Positions 1 to 7,438 of a DNA stretch of 13,807 nucleotides are shown piece after piece. The stretch covers positions 1-13,807 of the forward strand of contig JBEKUI010000104.1 in the NCBI GenBank assembly GCA_049515175.1, read 5' to 3'. Both the position numbers and the translations under genes were made by a program. Source of the DNA: JACQNR01 sp049515175 (lineage in GTDB: Bacteria; Acidobacteriota; Terriglobia; UBA7540). Every line of letters begins with the position of its first letter. Within the stretch, counting starts at the first letter, position 1. A model generated the notes under the pieces. That model was given only the letters and a program-made list of their open reading frames with translations, was not told the DNA's origin and did no database searches.

Positions 1-491
1 TCCGTGACCGTGGAGCGTGACTTTCCGATGCGCCGGGCGATGTCGTCGTGGGTGAGGCCCAGGCGATCGCCGAGGGCGTGCACGCCATCAGCCTCTTCAA
101 AAGGCGTCAGGTCCTTGCGCTGCAGGTTTTCGATGAGCGCGAGTTCGAGGGTCTCCTCATCGCCGGCGTCTTTTTCAATGCAGGGCAATTCGCGCAGGCC
201 CGCGGCTTTGGCGGCGTGGTAGCGGCGCTCACCGGCGATAATCATGTACTTTCCGGACTCCACCAGGTGCCGCACCAGGAGCGGTTCGAGCACTCCTTTG
301 TCGCGCACCGAGGAAATCAACCCCGAAAGATCCCCGCGATCCTTGCGCGGCTGGTCGGCGTTGGGGTGCACATCTTCGATGGCGATCATGCGGCCGATCG
401 CCGCGCCACTGCGCGAGATGATCTCCTCGACGTAGTGGGCGTTGTGCCGCATCTTCACCGCAATGGGTAAACCTAGGCGCCTATCGGACAC
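1..491 (-). CDS. parB: Chromosome-partitioning protein ParB, N-terminal part (3' end beyond window)
   Basis: ParB binds centromere-like parS sites, spreads as a CTP-dependent clamp and works with ParA to segregate origins. 163 codons are visible before the left edge. Seen: the phosphate/CTP-binding box GERRYHAA at residues 87-94, the motif ENLQRKDLTPFEEA at 121-134, and the start of the helix-turn-helix (GLTHDDIARRIGKSRSTV, 145-162). The GTG start at 491 overlaps the parA stop by 11 nt and has GGGAGG nine bases upstream inside parA, which fits translational coupling. A downstream GTG at residue 12 and an ATG at residue 14 are alternatives. The N-terminus (MSDRRLGLPIAVKMRHNAHY) lacks the usual LGRGLDALL-type stretch that contacts ParA. 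Family assignment is firm. The exact start is less sure. Confidence 0.93.
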   Translation of the reverse strand, partial: MSDRRLGLPIAVKMRHNAHYVEEIISRSGAAIGRMIAIEDVHPNADQPRKDRGDLSGLISSVRDKGVLEPLLVRHLVESGKYMIIAGERRYHAAKAAGLRELPCIEKDAGDEETLELALIENLQRKDLTPFEEADGVHALGDRLGLTHDDIARRIGKSRSTVT

Positions 492-1242
492 GCTGCAGAA
501 CCTCCCGCGCCAAGTGTTCGTACGCCTCAGCGCCCGAAGAGCCGGGGGCATAAGTAAAGATCGTTTCCTTATAGGCCGGGCTCTCTTCCAGGCGGACGCT
601 CTTGCCAATAACCGTCCGGAAGACCTTGTCGCCAAAGACCAGGCGCACCTGCTTGCGGATGTCGCGAGAGAGATTGGTGCGCTTGTCAAACATCGTGACG
701 AGCACGCCAAGCAATTGCAGTTCCGGGTTCGGCCGCGCCCGGATTCGCTCCAACGTTTCCAGCAAGTCGTCGGTTCCTTCCAGGGCATAGTAAGAGGACT
801 GGATGGGCACCAGGAGGTGCGTCGCTGCCACCAGAGCATTTACCGTCATGATGCCCAGCGTCGGCGCGGTATCAATCACGATCATGTCGAAGTCTTTTCG
901 CCCCGGCGCGAGCGCGTCCCGCAGACGGAAAGGCGCATCGAACTCGCCTACCAGGTTGGCCTCTAGTTTCGCGAGGGCAATCTTCGAAGGTACCAGGCAC
1001 AAATTCGCGCATTGGGTGGGCTTGATGACCTCCACGAGGCTGAGGTGGTGGTCTGAGAGGACGTCATAAATCGAGTGGGTGATCTCCTGCGGAGCGAGGA
1101 AGCTTAGGGTGCTGTGGGCCTGCGGATCCAGGTCGACCAGAAGGGTGCGCCTTTGTTTCTGGGCGAAAGCAGCGGCGAGGTTGATGGCGGTGGTGGTTTT
1201 TCCGACCCCGCCTTTTTGGTTTGCAATTGCGATGATCGCCAC
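481..1242 (-). CDS. parA: Chromosome-partitioning ATPase ParA (Soj type)
   Basis: A deviant-Walker ATPase that dimerises on ATP, binds nucleoid DNA and is stimulated by ParB to move origins. It has 253 residues, normal for chromosomal Soj. Seen: the signature-lysine P-loop KGGVGKTT at residues 10-17, Walker A' DLDPQAHST at 37-45, and Walker B IVIDTAPTLG at 121-130. There is no N-terminal HTH of the plasmid P1/F type, which points to a chromosomal copy. The start is GTG at 1242 with GGAG upstream, 34 nt after the DUF151 gene. It is followed by parB with an 11-nt overlap. In many bacteria parAB sits beside rsmG/mnmG near oriC; here it follows recN-miaB-DUF151 instead. Confidence 0.96.
   Translation of the reverse strand: MAIIAIANQKGGVGKTTTAINLAAAFAQKQRRTLLVDLDPQAHSTLSFLAPQEITHSIYDVLSDHHLSLVEVIKPTQCANLCLVPSKIALAKLEANLVGEFDAPFRLRDALAPGRKDFDMIVIDTAPTLGIMTVNALVAATHLLVPIQSSYYALEGTDDLLETLERIRARPNPELQLLGVLVTMFDKRTNLSRDIRKQVRLVFGDKVFRTVIGKSVRLEESPAYKETIFTYAPGSSGAEAYEHLAREVLQRVR
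501..506 (-). promoter_or_regulatory. Shine-Dalgarno for parB inside parA
   Basis: The minus strand reads GGGAGG here, nine bases before the GTG at 491. It lies in the last codons of parA and supports the overlapping GTG as the parB start, with coupled translation. The ATG at residue 14 has no comparable site. Confidence 0.5.
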
Positions 1243-1276
1243 TCAGCGCTCCGCCCCGCATCCACCGCCCGGGCCA

Positions 1277-1762
1277 TTACATTTTGTATCGGCCAATATC
1301 CTCGTCGTTGAGGTTCTCGAGCCACTTACGAAGTTCTTCGCTGGAAACCTTGTCCGAGGAGGCGTTCGCAATCTTGGAATTCTTCAGAACCATATCCTCG
1401 ACGTAGATCGGGCAATCGACTCGCAAGGCCAGCGCCAGCGCGTCGCTGGGCCGCGAATCCACCGAAATCGTCTGTCCATCCCGCTCCAGCCAGATGAGCG
1501 CATAAAACGTGTCGTCGCGGAGATCACAAACAACAACCTTGCTGACCCGCGCGTCCAGTCCGTGCAGCAGGTTTCTGAGCAGGTCGTGGGTCATGGGGCG
1601 GGGGGTCGCAACCTTCTCGATCTCCAGCGCGATGGCGTTGGCTTCGTAAATTCCGACCCAGATGGGCAGAACCGCGTTGCCGTCCACATCCTTGAGGATG
1701 ACGATGGGCATGTTGGTGACCGGGTCCATCATCAGGCCCCGGATTTTCATCTCAATTTCCAT
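1277..1762 (-). CDS. Bifunctional nuclease family protein (DUF151/BFN domain)
   Basis: A 161-residue protein of the DUF151 family. Plant BFN-domain members are reported to have RNase and DNase activity; the role in bacteria is poorly defined. Seen: the family core LPIWVGIYEANAIA at residues 32-45 and the hallmark DSRPSDALALALR at 102-114, then a short acidic C-terminal helix. The reading frame is open up to 1822, but ATG 1762 is preferred: it has GGGGAGG a few bases upstream and gives the typical MEIEMKIRGLMMDP beginning. It lies 32 nt after miaB and 34 nt before parA, inside the same minus-strand run. Family call is secure. Biochemical activity here is only inferred. Confidence 0.9.
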   Translation of the reverse strand: MEIEMKIRGLMMDPVTNMPIVILKDVDGNAVLPIWVGIYEANAIALEIEKVATPRPMTHDLLRNLLHGLDARVSKVVVCDLRDDTFYALIWLERDGQTISVDSRPSDALALALRVDCPIYVEDMVLKNSKIANASSDKVSSEELRKWLENLNDEDIGRYKM

Positions 1763-1794
1763 TCCGTCCTCCCCGCGCCTCGCCCAACTCGATT

Positions 1795-3252
1795 CTATCT
1801 CGCGCCGGGCGTCGTGCCACAAGGTAATCCGACCTGCTGAGGCGCTTCATCGCACCGCATCCCGACCAGGCTGTTGGGGCCGGCGCTCGTGACTCGCACC
1901 TTCAAGTATTTCCCCGAGTCCTTGGGAGTGCCGGGGAAGTTCACGATGCGATTGCTCGACGTCCGTCCCACTGCCTGTCCCAGCCGCGGCTGGTAAGACT
2001 CGACCAGAACCTCGTATTCCTTCCCGATCAGGGCCTGATGGCGGCGAAGCTGGATCTGCCGCTGTCGCTCCTGCAACTGCGCCAGCCGCCTTCCCTTCTC
2101 TTCCTCGGCCAAGAAATCGTCCCAGCCCGCCGCCGCAGTATTCGGTCGCCGTGAATACTTGAACGAGAAAACCTGGTCGTATTCAACTGCGTCGAGCAGG
2201 GTCATGGTCTGCTCAAAGTCCTCAGGCGTTTCACCGCAAAACCCGACAATGATGTCCGTTGAAATGCTAATAGCACGCCTCGCTTGGCGGATGCAATCGA
2301 TTTTTTCCAGGTATTCATCGCGAGTGTAACCCCGCAACATGCGCGCCAGAACCCGCGTCGATCCCGACTGCACGGGAAGATGGATGTGATCGCAGAGCGC
2401 GGGGTGCGATTCGATCGCCTGCACGATATCAGGGGTGAAATAGCGCGGGTGCGAAGTCGCAAAGCGCACGCGGCGAAGGCCAGGCGTCTCCGCGACACGG
2501 GCGAGGAGTTCCGCAAAGCTCAGCCGTGCGGGCGTGGCGTCTTCCCATGCATTCACGATCTGGCCGAGTAGCTGGACCTCCGAGTAGCCCTGGCCGGCCA
2601 GGCGGCGGCATTCGGCCAGAATCCGGTCGCTCGGACGGCTGCGCTCCGGGCCGCGCGTGCTAGGCACAACGCAGAACGAGCAGCGCTGGTCGCAACCCTC
2701 GATAATCGTCAAGTAGGCGCGAAAGGGATTGTCGCGGCGCGTCAGTTCGGTCTCAAAGCATTCGTCGGTGTCAAGGTCGAGCCCCGTGACGCGGCGCTGG
2801 CCGGATTCAATTTCTTCCAGAAGTTCCGGTAGCTTGGTGTAGCTCGCTGAGCCACAAACGAGGCTGACTTGCGGTGCGCGCTCGAAAATCTCCTCGCCTT
2901 CCTGTTGCGCGACGCAGCCGAGCACGCCGACGACCTTGGGGTGGTCGCGGTACGCCTTCTTTAAAGTGCCGAGACGTGAGAAGACCTTCTCCGCCGCCTT
3001 TTCGCGAATGCTGCAAGTATTGTAGAGGACCAGGTCAGCTTCTTCGTGGCTCTCGACAGGCTGGTAACCGCGCGCTACCAGCGTCCCAGCAACCTTCTCC
3101 GAGTCGTGGACGTTCATCGCGCAGCCGAAGGTTTCGATGTAGAAGGTCTTGCCCTTCGTGTCGCTCTTCGCAGGGACGGGCCTCGCCCCTGCCAAAGTTT
3201 CCTCAGGCGGCACTTTCGACGCCGCAGTGATTTGAACGAGATCGGTTCCCAT
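1795..3252 (-). CDS. miaB: tRNA-2-methylthio-N6-dimethylallyladenosine synthase MiaB
   Basis: A radical-SAM methylthiotransferase that converts i6A37 to ms2i6A37 in tRNAs reading UNN codons. From ATG 3252 it has 485 residues, slightly long for MiaB because of about 35 extra N-terminal residues. Seen: auxiliary-cluster cysteines C44 (ETFGCAMNVHDSE), C80 (NTCSIREKA) and C113 (LGCVAQQ); the radical-SAM CxxxCxxC at C187, C191 and C194 (GCDQRCSFC); and a C-terminal TRAM domain ending near GKYLKVRVTSAGPNSLVG. The NTCSIREKA motif favours MiaB over RimO or MtaB. The frame stays open upstream into recN to 3402, but that extension has no family likeness. No strong ribosome site precedes ATG 3252. A promoter candidate lies just upstream. 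Confidence 0.95.
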   Translation of the reverse strand: MGTDLVQITAASKVPPEETLAGARPVPAKSDTKGKTFYIETFGCAMNVHDSEKVAGTLVARGYQPVESHEEADLVLYNTCSIREKAAEKVFSRLGTLKKAYRDHPKVVGVLGCVAQQEGEEIFERAPQVSLVCGSASYTKLPELLEEIESGQRRVTGLDLDTDECFETELTRRDNPFRAYLTIIEGCDQRCSFCVVPSTRGPERSRPSDRILAECRRLAGQGYSEVQLLGQIVNAWEDATPARLSFAELLARVAETPGLRRVRFATSHPRYFTPDIVQAIESHPALCDHIHLPVQSGSTRVLARMLRGYTRDEYLEKIDCIRQARRAISISTDIIVGFCGETPEDFEQTMTLLDAVEYDQVFSFKYSRRPNTAAAGWDDFLAEEEKGRRLAQLQERQRQIQLRRHQALIGKEYEVLVESYQPRLGQAVGRTSSNRIVNFPGTPKDSGKYLKVRVTSAGPNSLVGMRCDEAPQQVGLPCGTTPGAR

Positions 3253-3276
3253 CGGAGAGCAGTGCCCCGCGAAACC

Positions 3277-3285
3277 AGTATAGCA
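3277..3285 (-). promoter_or_regulatory. Candidate extended -10 promoter for miaB
   Basis: The minus strand reads TGCTATACT, an extended -10 (TGn plus a hexamer one base from TATAAT), in the 40-nt recN-miaB gap. Initiation would fall about 18 nt before the miaB ATG. No good -35 is seen, which is tolerated by extended -10 promoters. It would allow miaB, DUF151, parA and parB to be expressed independently of recN. Confidence 0.42.
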
Positions 3286-3292
3286 CGCGACA

Positions 3293-5032
3293 CTACGCGC
3301 TTGCGGCTTGTTTGAGCAGGACTGCCGCGTGTTTGAGCGCGGTGTCGGTGATCCGGGCGCCGGAGAGCATGCGCGCGAGCTCGGCGGTGCGGTCTTTCTC
3401 ACCCTGCAACGCTTGAATGGCGGTCAGGGTTCGGCCTGAACGTTCCAGCTTCTCGACATAAAGGTGATGGTCGGCAAAGCAGGCGATCTGAGCCTGGTGG
3501 GTAACGCAGAGAACTTGCGCCTCCCGCGCCAAGCGTTTCAGACGCCGGCCCACCGCCTCTGCGATCCGTCCGCCGATGCCGGCGTCAATCTCGTCGAAAA
3601 TGAAAGTTGGGACGGCGCGGCACGCCGCCCTGGAACCGTTCGCGGACCGTTTGCCGCCAACGACGGTTTTAAGCGCCAACATCAGGCGGGAAAGCTCGCC
3701 ACCCGACGCGATCTTTTCGAGCGGGCGCAGCTCCTCTCCCGGATTGGGTGAGATGCGGAACTCGAGGTCGTCAATTCCCCGTGCTCCGCCGGCGCCTGTG
3801 CGCCCGGCAGGGTTCGTGCCCTCCGCCGCCGGCGGGGCAAAATGAATCTGGAAGCGCGCTTTCTCCATGCCGAGTTCGGCCAACTCTCCCCGGACGAGCC
3901 TCTCAAGTTTTTTGGACGCCTCGCGGCGTTCGGCGGAAAGCTTGCGCGCGGCCTTCCGGTAATCGGCCGAAGCCTTCTCCAGCTCGCGGGCCACTTCACC
4001 ACGGCGCTCGTCCGCATGTTCCAGTTTTGAGAGTTGCTGCTGGATTTCGTCGCCATAGGCGAGTATTTCCTCAATGGTCTTACCGTACTTGCGTTTCAGG
4101 CGGTCGATCCGCGCCAGGCGCTCTTCGATCTCCGCCAGGCGCTCAGGGTTCGCCTGCAGCTTACCAAGATAATCACGCAGAAAGTAGGCCAGATCATCAA
4201 GCGTGGCCCGTGCCCCCGCCAGTGGCTCGGCATACTGGGCGGCCGTCGCATCAAAACGCGCGAGTTCCTCAAGGGCCCGCCCGACGACCGCCAGGCGCGA
4301 GGAGGCCGCGCCTTCCTCCTCGTAGAGGTTTCCGAACGCAGCCGCGGCCGCCGCTCGGATCTTCTCCAGGTTGGCTAGGACGCGCTTTTCGTCCTCCAGC
4401 CGAGCGTCTTCGCCGGCTTTAAGTGCCGAGTTCGCCAGTTCCTGCGCCTGAAAACGCAGCAGGTCGATGGTACGCAGGCGATCCTGCTCGTTCTGACTAA
4501 GACTCTCCATCTCGCGTTCGAGCTGGCGGCGGCGCGCAAAAAGGGCACCCACTTCTTCCAGCAAATCATCCACTCCCGCAAACTGGTCAAGAAGATCGAG
4601 CTGGGCGGACGGTTCGAGCAGCGCGACGCGCTCGCTCTGGCCGTGGACCTCCAGCAGAAACGGCTCAAGCGCCTTTACCGCCGCGACCGTCATCGGCTGG
4701 TCGTTCACCAGCAGTCGGCTTCGCCCGCCGGCCTGGATTTCGCGGCGCAGAATGATCTCAGAACTGTCGCCCCCGTAGAGCCCGTATTCTTCTAGCCAGG
4801 CCGCCCAGGCGGGTTTGCGCTCGGCGCGGAAGACCGCCGTCACCGTGGCGCGCTCCTGGCCGGTGCGAATGACCTCGGCGGAAGCACGTCCGCCCAGCGC
4901 CAGACCGAGCGCGTCGATCAGAATCGACTTGCCGGAGCCCGTCTCGCCGGACAACACGTTGAGGCCGGCTGCGAATTCCACGCTCAGGTTTTCAATGACG
5001 GCGTAATTCTGGATGTGTATTTCGCCCAGCAT
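3293..5032 (-). CDS. recN: DNA repair ATPase RecN
   Basis: An SMC-like ATPase acting early in double-strand-break repair by recombination. It has 579 residues, close to the usual 550-580. Seen: Walker A SGETGSGKS at residues 28-36; a long charged coiled-coil middle region (roughly 150-390) as expected for the SMC-like arm; the ABC signature SGGELSRLML at 443-452; Walker B FIFDEIDAGIGG at 477-488; and the downstream VTHQAQIA switch. A short basic insertion (GKRSANGSRAACRA) sits between signature and Walker B. ATG 5032 has no clear ribosome site, and the predicted transcript start lies only about 12 nt upstream, so initiation may be nearly leaderless. It heads the minus-strand run recN-miaB-DUF151-parA-parB. 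Confidence 0.96.
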   Translation of the reverse strand: MLGEIHIQNYAVIENLSVEFAAGLNVLSGETGSGKSILIDALGLALGGRASAEVIRTGQERATVTAVFRAERKPAWAAWLEEYGLYGGDSSEIILRREIQAGGRSRLLVNDQPMTVAAVKALEPFLLEVHGQSERVALLEPSAQLDLLDQFAGVDDLLEEVGALFARRRQLEREMESLSQNEQDRLRTIDLLRFQAQELANSALKAGEDARLEDEKRVLANLEKIRAAAAAAFGNLYEEEGAASSRLAVVGRALEELARFDATAAQYAEPLAGARATLDDLAYFLRDYLGKLQANPERLAEIEERLARIDRLKRKYGKTIEEILAYGDEIQQQLSKLEHADERRGEVARELEKASADYRKAARKLSAERREASKKLERLVRGELAELGMEKARFQIHFAPPAAEGTNPAGRTGAGGARGIDDLEFRISPNPGEELRPLEKIASGGELSRLMLALKTVVGGKRSANGSRAACRAVPTFIFDEIDAGIGGRIAEAVGRRLKRLAREAQVLCVTHQAQIACFADHHLYVEKLERSGRTLTAIQALQGEKDRTAELARMLSGARITDTALKHAAVLLKQAASA

Positions 5033-5050
5033 GATTCGTCCGCGTCAAAG

Positions 5051-5059
5051 TTTATCACA
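5051..5059 (-). promoter_or_regulatory. Candidate extended -10 promoter for recN
   Basis: The minus strand reads TGTGATAAA, i.e. TGn followed by GATAAA (4 of 6 to TATAAT). Initiation would be near 5044, about 12 nt from the recN ATG, matching the absence of a Shine-Dalgarno there. No convincing -35 and no LexA-type box was seen, although recN is SOS-controlled in some bacteria. Confidence 0.28.
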
Positions 5060-5189
5060 TCAAAAAATCGCCAGACGTCCGTTGTCAGTCGCTTTGGGAA
5101 GCGCACGACCGATGGCAGCGAGTTCATAACAGGAGGCTTCCAATTCCAAAGTCCAATTCTAGTTTTCGAATTCCGCGAGGTGCAATTCA

Positions 5190-5218
5190 TTGACTGGTCG
5201 GGAGGGCTGTGCTACGTT
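5190..5218 (+). promoter_or_regulatory. Candidate sigma-70 promoter for tolQ
   Basis: TTGACT (5190-5195), a 17-base spacer, then TACGTT (5213-5218), which keeps the most conserved T1, A2 and T6 of the -10. The predicted start near 5225 gives a leader of about 42 nt to the TTG codon of tolQ. A small TGAGA/TCTCA dyad lies at the head of the leader. The region upstream (5033-5189), shared with divergent recN, is A+T-richer than its surroundings and contains the octamer TCCAATTC twice, at 5139-5146 and 5152-5159 (13-bp period), of unknown meaning. Confidence 0.4.
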
Positions 5219-5255
5219 GACCGTGAGAGTTGATCTCAGGTGATTCTCGACTTAT

Positions 5256-5262
5256 GAGGAGG
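5256..5262 (+). promoter_or_regulatory. Shine-Dalgarno deciding the tolQ TTG start
   Basis: GAGGAGG ends four bases before TTG 5267. An in-frame stop (TAG, 5264-5266) directly precedes the TTG, and no ATG or GTG follows early in the frame, so the TTG is the only sensible start. The ATG at 5254 is out of frame. Confidence 0.6.
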
Positions 5263-5266
5263 TTAG

Positions 5267-5956
5267 TTGGCGGTCGCGCTGCTGTGGTTTCAAGGTGAAG
5301 TTTGGCACCTCGTTGCCCAAACGGGGCTGGTGGCACGGATCGTTCTGTTTCTGTTGTTGTTCTTCTCGGTTTTCTCCTGGGCGATCATTTTCAAGAAACA
5401 CAAGAGCTTCAGAGAAGCGCAGAAGTCCTCGCGCGAATTCCTGCGCGTTTTCCGGCAGAGCAAGAAACTGTCGGATATCCGGGCCTCCTGCCTTGCCCTG
5501 AAGTCCAGCCCGTTGGTGGAGGTGTTTCTGGCGGGGTACCGCGAGATCGAAACCCAGGCGGTCCCCAGCGAGAATCCGGGACGCTTGCGCGTGAGGAGCT
5601 TCGACTCGGTGCAGCGCAGCCTGCAGATTGCTTCCTCCGCCGAACTGACGCGCATGGAGCAGTGGCTAAGCTGGTTGGCGACCACCGGATCGACGATGCC
5701 TTTCGTGGGCCTGTTCGGGACGGTGTGGGGAATCATCGACGCCTTCCGCGGCCTCGGCGAGGCGGGCACGGCCTCCCTGCGCAGCGTGGCGCCGGGGATT
5801 GCGGAGGCACTTATCACCACCGCCGCCGGGCTGTTCGCCGCCATCCCGGCAGTCATGGCTTACAACCAGTACCTCCAGCGCATCAAGGAATTCGGGGCGA
5901 TGATGGATGACTTCTCGCTGGAGTTTCTGAACATGACCGAGCGGCATTTTATGTAG
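5267..5956 (+). CDS. tolQ: Tol-Pal proton channel subunit TolQ (MotA/TolQ/ExbB family)
   Basis: An inner-membrane subunit of the proton-driven TolQR motor, which energises the TolA/TonB-like protein. It has 229 residues, the normal TolQ size. Seen: transmembrane segment 1 at about 19-42; a cytoplasmic domain; TM2 at 134-158 with the family motif GLFGTVWGI (148-156); and TM3 at about 179-199 within APGIAEALITTAAGLFAAIPA, with a TM3 threonine pair (T184/T185) where the family has channel-lining residues. The start is TTG 5267 behind GAGGAGG. It is the first gene of tolQ-tolR-tonB-tolB, 77 nt before tolR. ExbB is the alternative by sequence alone, but the downstream tolB and pal settle on TolQ. 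Confidence 0.95.
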   Translation: MAVALLWFQGEVWHLVAQTGLVARIVLFLLLFFSVFSWAIIFKKHKSFREAQKSSREFLRVFRQSKKLSDIRASCLALKSSPLVEVFLAGYREIETQAVPSENPGRLRVRSFDSVQRSLQIASSAELTRMEQWLSWLATTGSTMPFVGLFGTVWGIIDAFRGLGEAGTASLRSVAPGIAEALITTAAGLFAAIPAVMAYNQYLQRIKEFGAMMDDFSLEFLNMTERHFM

Positions 5957-6033
5957 CCCGGTCCGTCGTCCGCGCCCACTCGTCCGTGGCCAGAACCCAC
6001 TGACGACAAACAACCGACTAGGAACGCATTGCC

Positions 6034-6459
6034 ATGGCCTTCACAACTCCCAAGGGTCGGACGCACACCTCGCTTTCGGACATCAACATCACGCCGTTCG
6101 TTGACGTCATGATGGTGCTGCTTGTGATCTTCATGATCACCGCCCCACTGCTCGAATCCGGCATCGAAGTCGATCTGCCCAAAACGAAAACCGTGAAAGT
6201 GGTGACCGAGGAGAAAGTGGTGGTCACCATCGACAAGCGGCAGACGATTTACGTGGGCAACGACCCGGTGAACATTCACCGACTGGCGACCTCCGTGCTT
6301 GACCACATGCGCGGCGAAGCCAACGCGCCGGTCTTCATCCGTTGCGACGAAAGCGTGCCCTTTGGCGCCTTTGCTCAGGTTGTGGACGCGCTCAAGCAGG
6401 CGAACGTCACGAACATCAGCATTGTGACGGAGCCGCTTTCCACCAAAGGCTCGCCATAG
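6034..6459 (+). CDS. tolR: Tol-Pal proton channel subunit TolR (ExbD/TolR family)
   Basis: The partner of TolQ: one N-terminal transmembrane helix and a periplasmic domain that engages peptidoglycan and the TolA-like protein. It has 141 residues, the usual length. Seen: a short cytoplasmic tail, the DINITPFVDVMMVLLVIFMI stretch at residues 16-35, with D24 as the conserved membrane aspartate needed for proton flow, and a periplasmic beta/alpha domain ending VVDALKQANVTNISIVTEPL (residues 115-134). ATG 6034 has AGGAA nine bases upstream. It lies between tolQ and the TonB-like gene with 76-77 nt gaps, loose for an operon but with no terminator between. Confidence 0.95.
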   Translation: MAFTTPKGRTHTSLSDINITPFVDVMMVLLVIFMITAPLLESGIEVDLPKTKTVKVVTEEKVVVTIDKRQTIYVGNDPVNIHRLATSVLDHMRGEANAPVFIRCDESVPFGAFAQVVDALKQANVTNISIVTEPLSTKGSP

Positions 6460-6535
6460 GTCGGCCATCCTGGCCGGGCTCATCGACCGGCGCCCGCGCC
6501 AGACGCACGACTAACAGGGGGCCGAGAAGCAAGTC

Positions 6536-7330
6536 ATGGACGGCATTACTTATCAAATGCACTTTGACCAGCGCGAGAGTCTGCGGCAGACGTTGCTGCT
6601 CTCGCTGGCCCTCCATGCCCTGCTTTTCATCTTGGCACTGGGCTACGCGATCATCGGACCACACCTGGGCGGGCGATGGGGGAACAGCTGGGGAGGCAAT
6701 GGCAGCGCGGTACGTGTCGGAGCGGTGACTTCCCTTCCCGGCGTGCCACTGCCCGCGCCCATGCTCGCCACACGCAGCACCCTGGCCACGCAGAATCCGG
6801 GCCTCTACAAGACCGAGGAAGTGAAGCCCGAGCCCAAACCGGAAGCCAAGGAAATCCCCAAGTTCAAGGATTCCGTGGCGCGCGAGAAGGCGGAGCGGGT
6901 CAACAAACGTATCCAGAAAGAGGAGCTTGAAACGCCGGACAATGCCGTCCCTTACGGCCTGGGCGGAAAGCCCTCGATGACCTACGGCCAGTTCGTCTCA
7001 TCGGCCGGGGAGGGCGGCCTAAACCTGGGAGAATTCGGGGACCGTTACGGATGGTACGTGGGCGCCGTGCGCAATCGCATCAGCAGCAACTGGCTGCTGG
7101 CCATGATCAGCCCCAGCATCATGACCGCGCCGCGCGTTTACGTCACGTTCAGCATTCTGCGCGACGGGCGCATCGATGAGGTGAAGGTCGTGCAGTCGAG
7201 CGGCATCCCAGAAGTGGACCGCTCCGCGTTGCGCGCCGTGCTGGCCTCGAACCCGTTGGGACCACTGCCGCCGGACTACCCCAGCGGCAAGGTTTCCGTA
7301 GAGTTCTACTTTGATTTCCATCGCCGATGA
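6536..7330 (+). CDS. TonB/TolA-like energy transducer of the Tol system
   Basis: 264 residues occupying the tolA position between tolR and tolB. It presumably carries force from TolQR across the periplasm to TolB/Pal. Seen: a short cytoplasmic N-terminus, one transmembrane helix (about 18-42) with the SLALH pair S23/H27, matching the Ser/His spacing conserved in TonB and TolA membrane helices; a Lys/Glu/Pro-rich spacer (about 95-145); and a C-terminal TonB-type domain (about 170-262: YVTFSILRDGRIDEVKVVQS, then SALRAV and a terminal VEFYFDFH strand). The spacer is far shorter than the long helical domain of E. coli TolA, and the C-domain resembles TonB more than TolA. By position it serves as TolA; by sequence it is TonB family. 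Confidence 0.9.
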   Translation: MDGITYQMHFDQRESLRQTLLLSLALHALLFILALGYAIIGPHLGGRWGNSWGGNGSAVRVGAVTSLPGVPLPAPMLATRSTLATQNPGLYKTEEVKPEPKPEAKEIPKFKDSVAREKAERVNKRIQKEELETPDNAVPYGLGGKPSMTYGQFVSSAGEGGLNLGEFGDRYGWYVGAVRNRISSNWLLAMISPSIMTAPRVYVTFSILRDGRIDEVKVVQSSGIPEVDRSALRAVLASNPLGPLPPDYPSGKVSVEFYFDFHRR

Positions 7331-7438
7331 TGGCGACAGGACCTGCCTCCGCCGGCAAGCCCAATGGGGAATAGCCAAGCGCGGGTACAACCAGAAACTG
7401 GGCTGATTACATCTGAATAACAGGAGCTTCAGCACGTA

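Noticed and set aside
1792..1797. TAGAAT on the minus strand at the miaB stop, a possible -10 for the DUF151 gene
   Set aside because: Only a weak TTGTGG at a 19-base spacing is available as -35, and the hexamer includes the miaB stop codon.
1079..1840. A 253-codon plus-strand frame opposite parA/DUF151
   Set aside because: It covers the antisense of two firm genes and has no family likeness.
3253..3402. N-terminal extension of miaB overlapping recN
   Set aside because: The added 50 residues have no MiaB likeness and would overlap the recN 3' end by 110 nt. ATG 3252 gives a normal-length protein.
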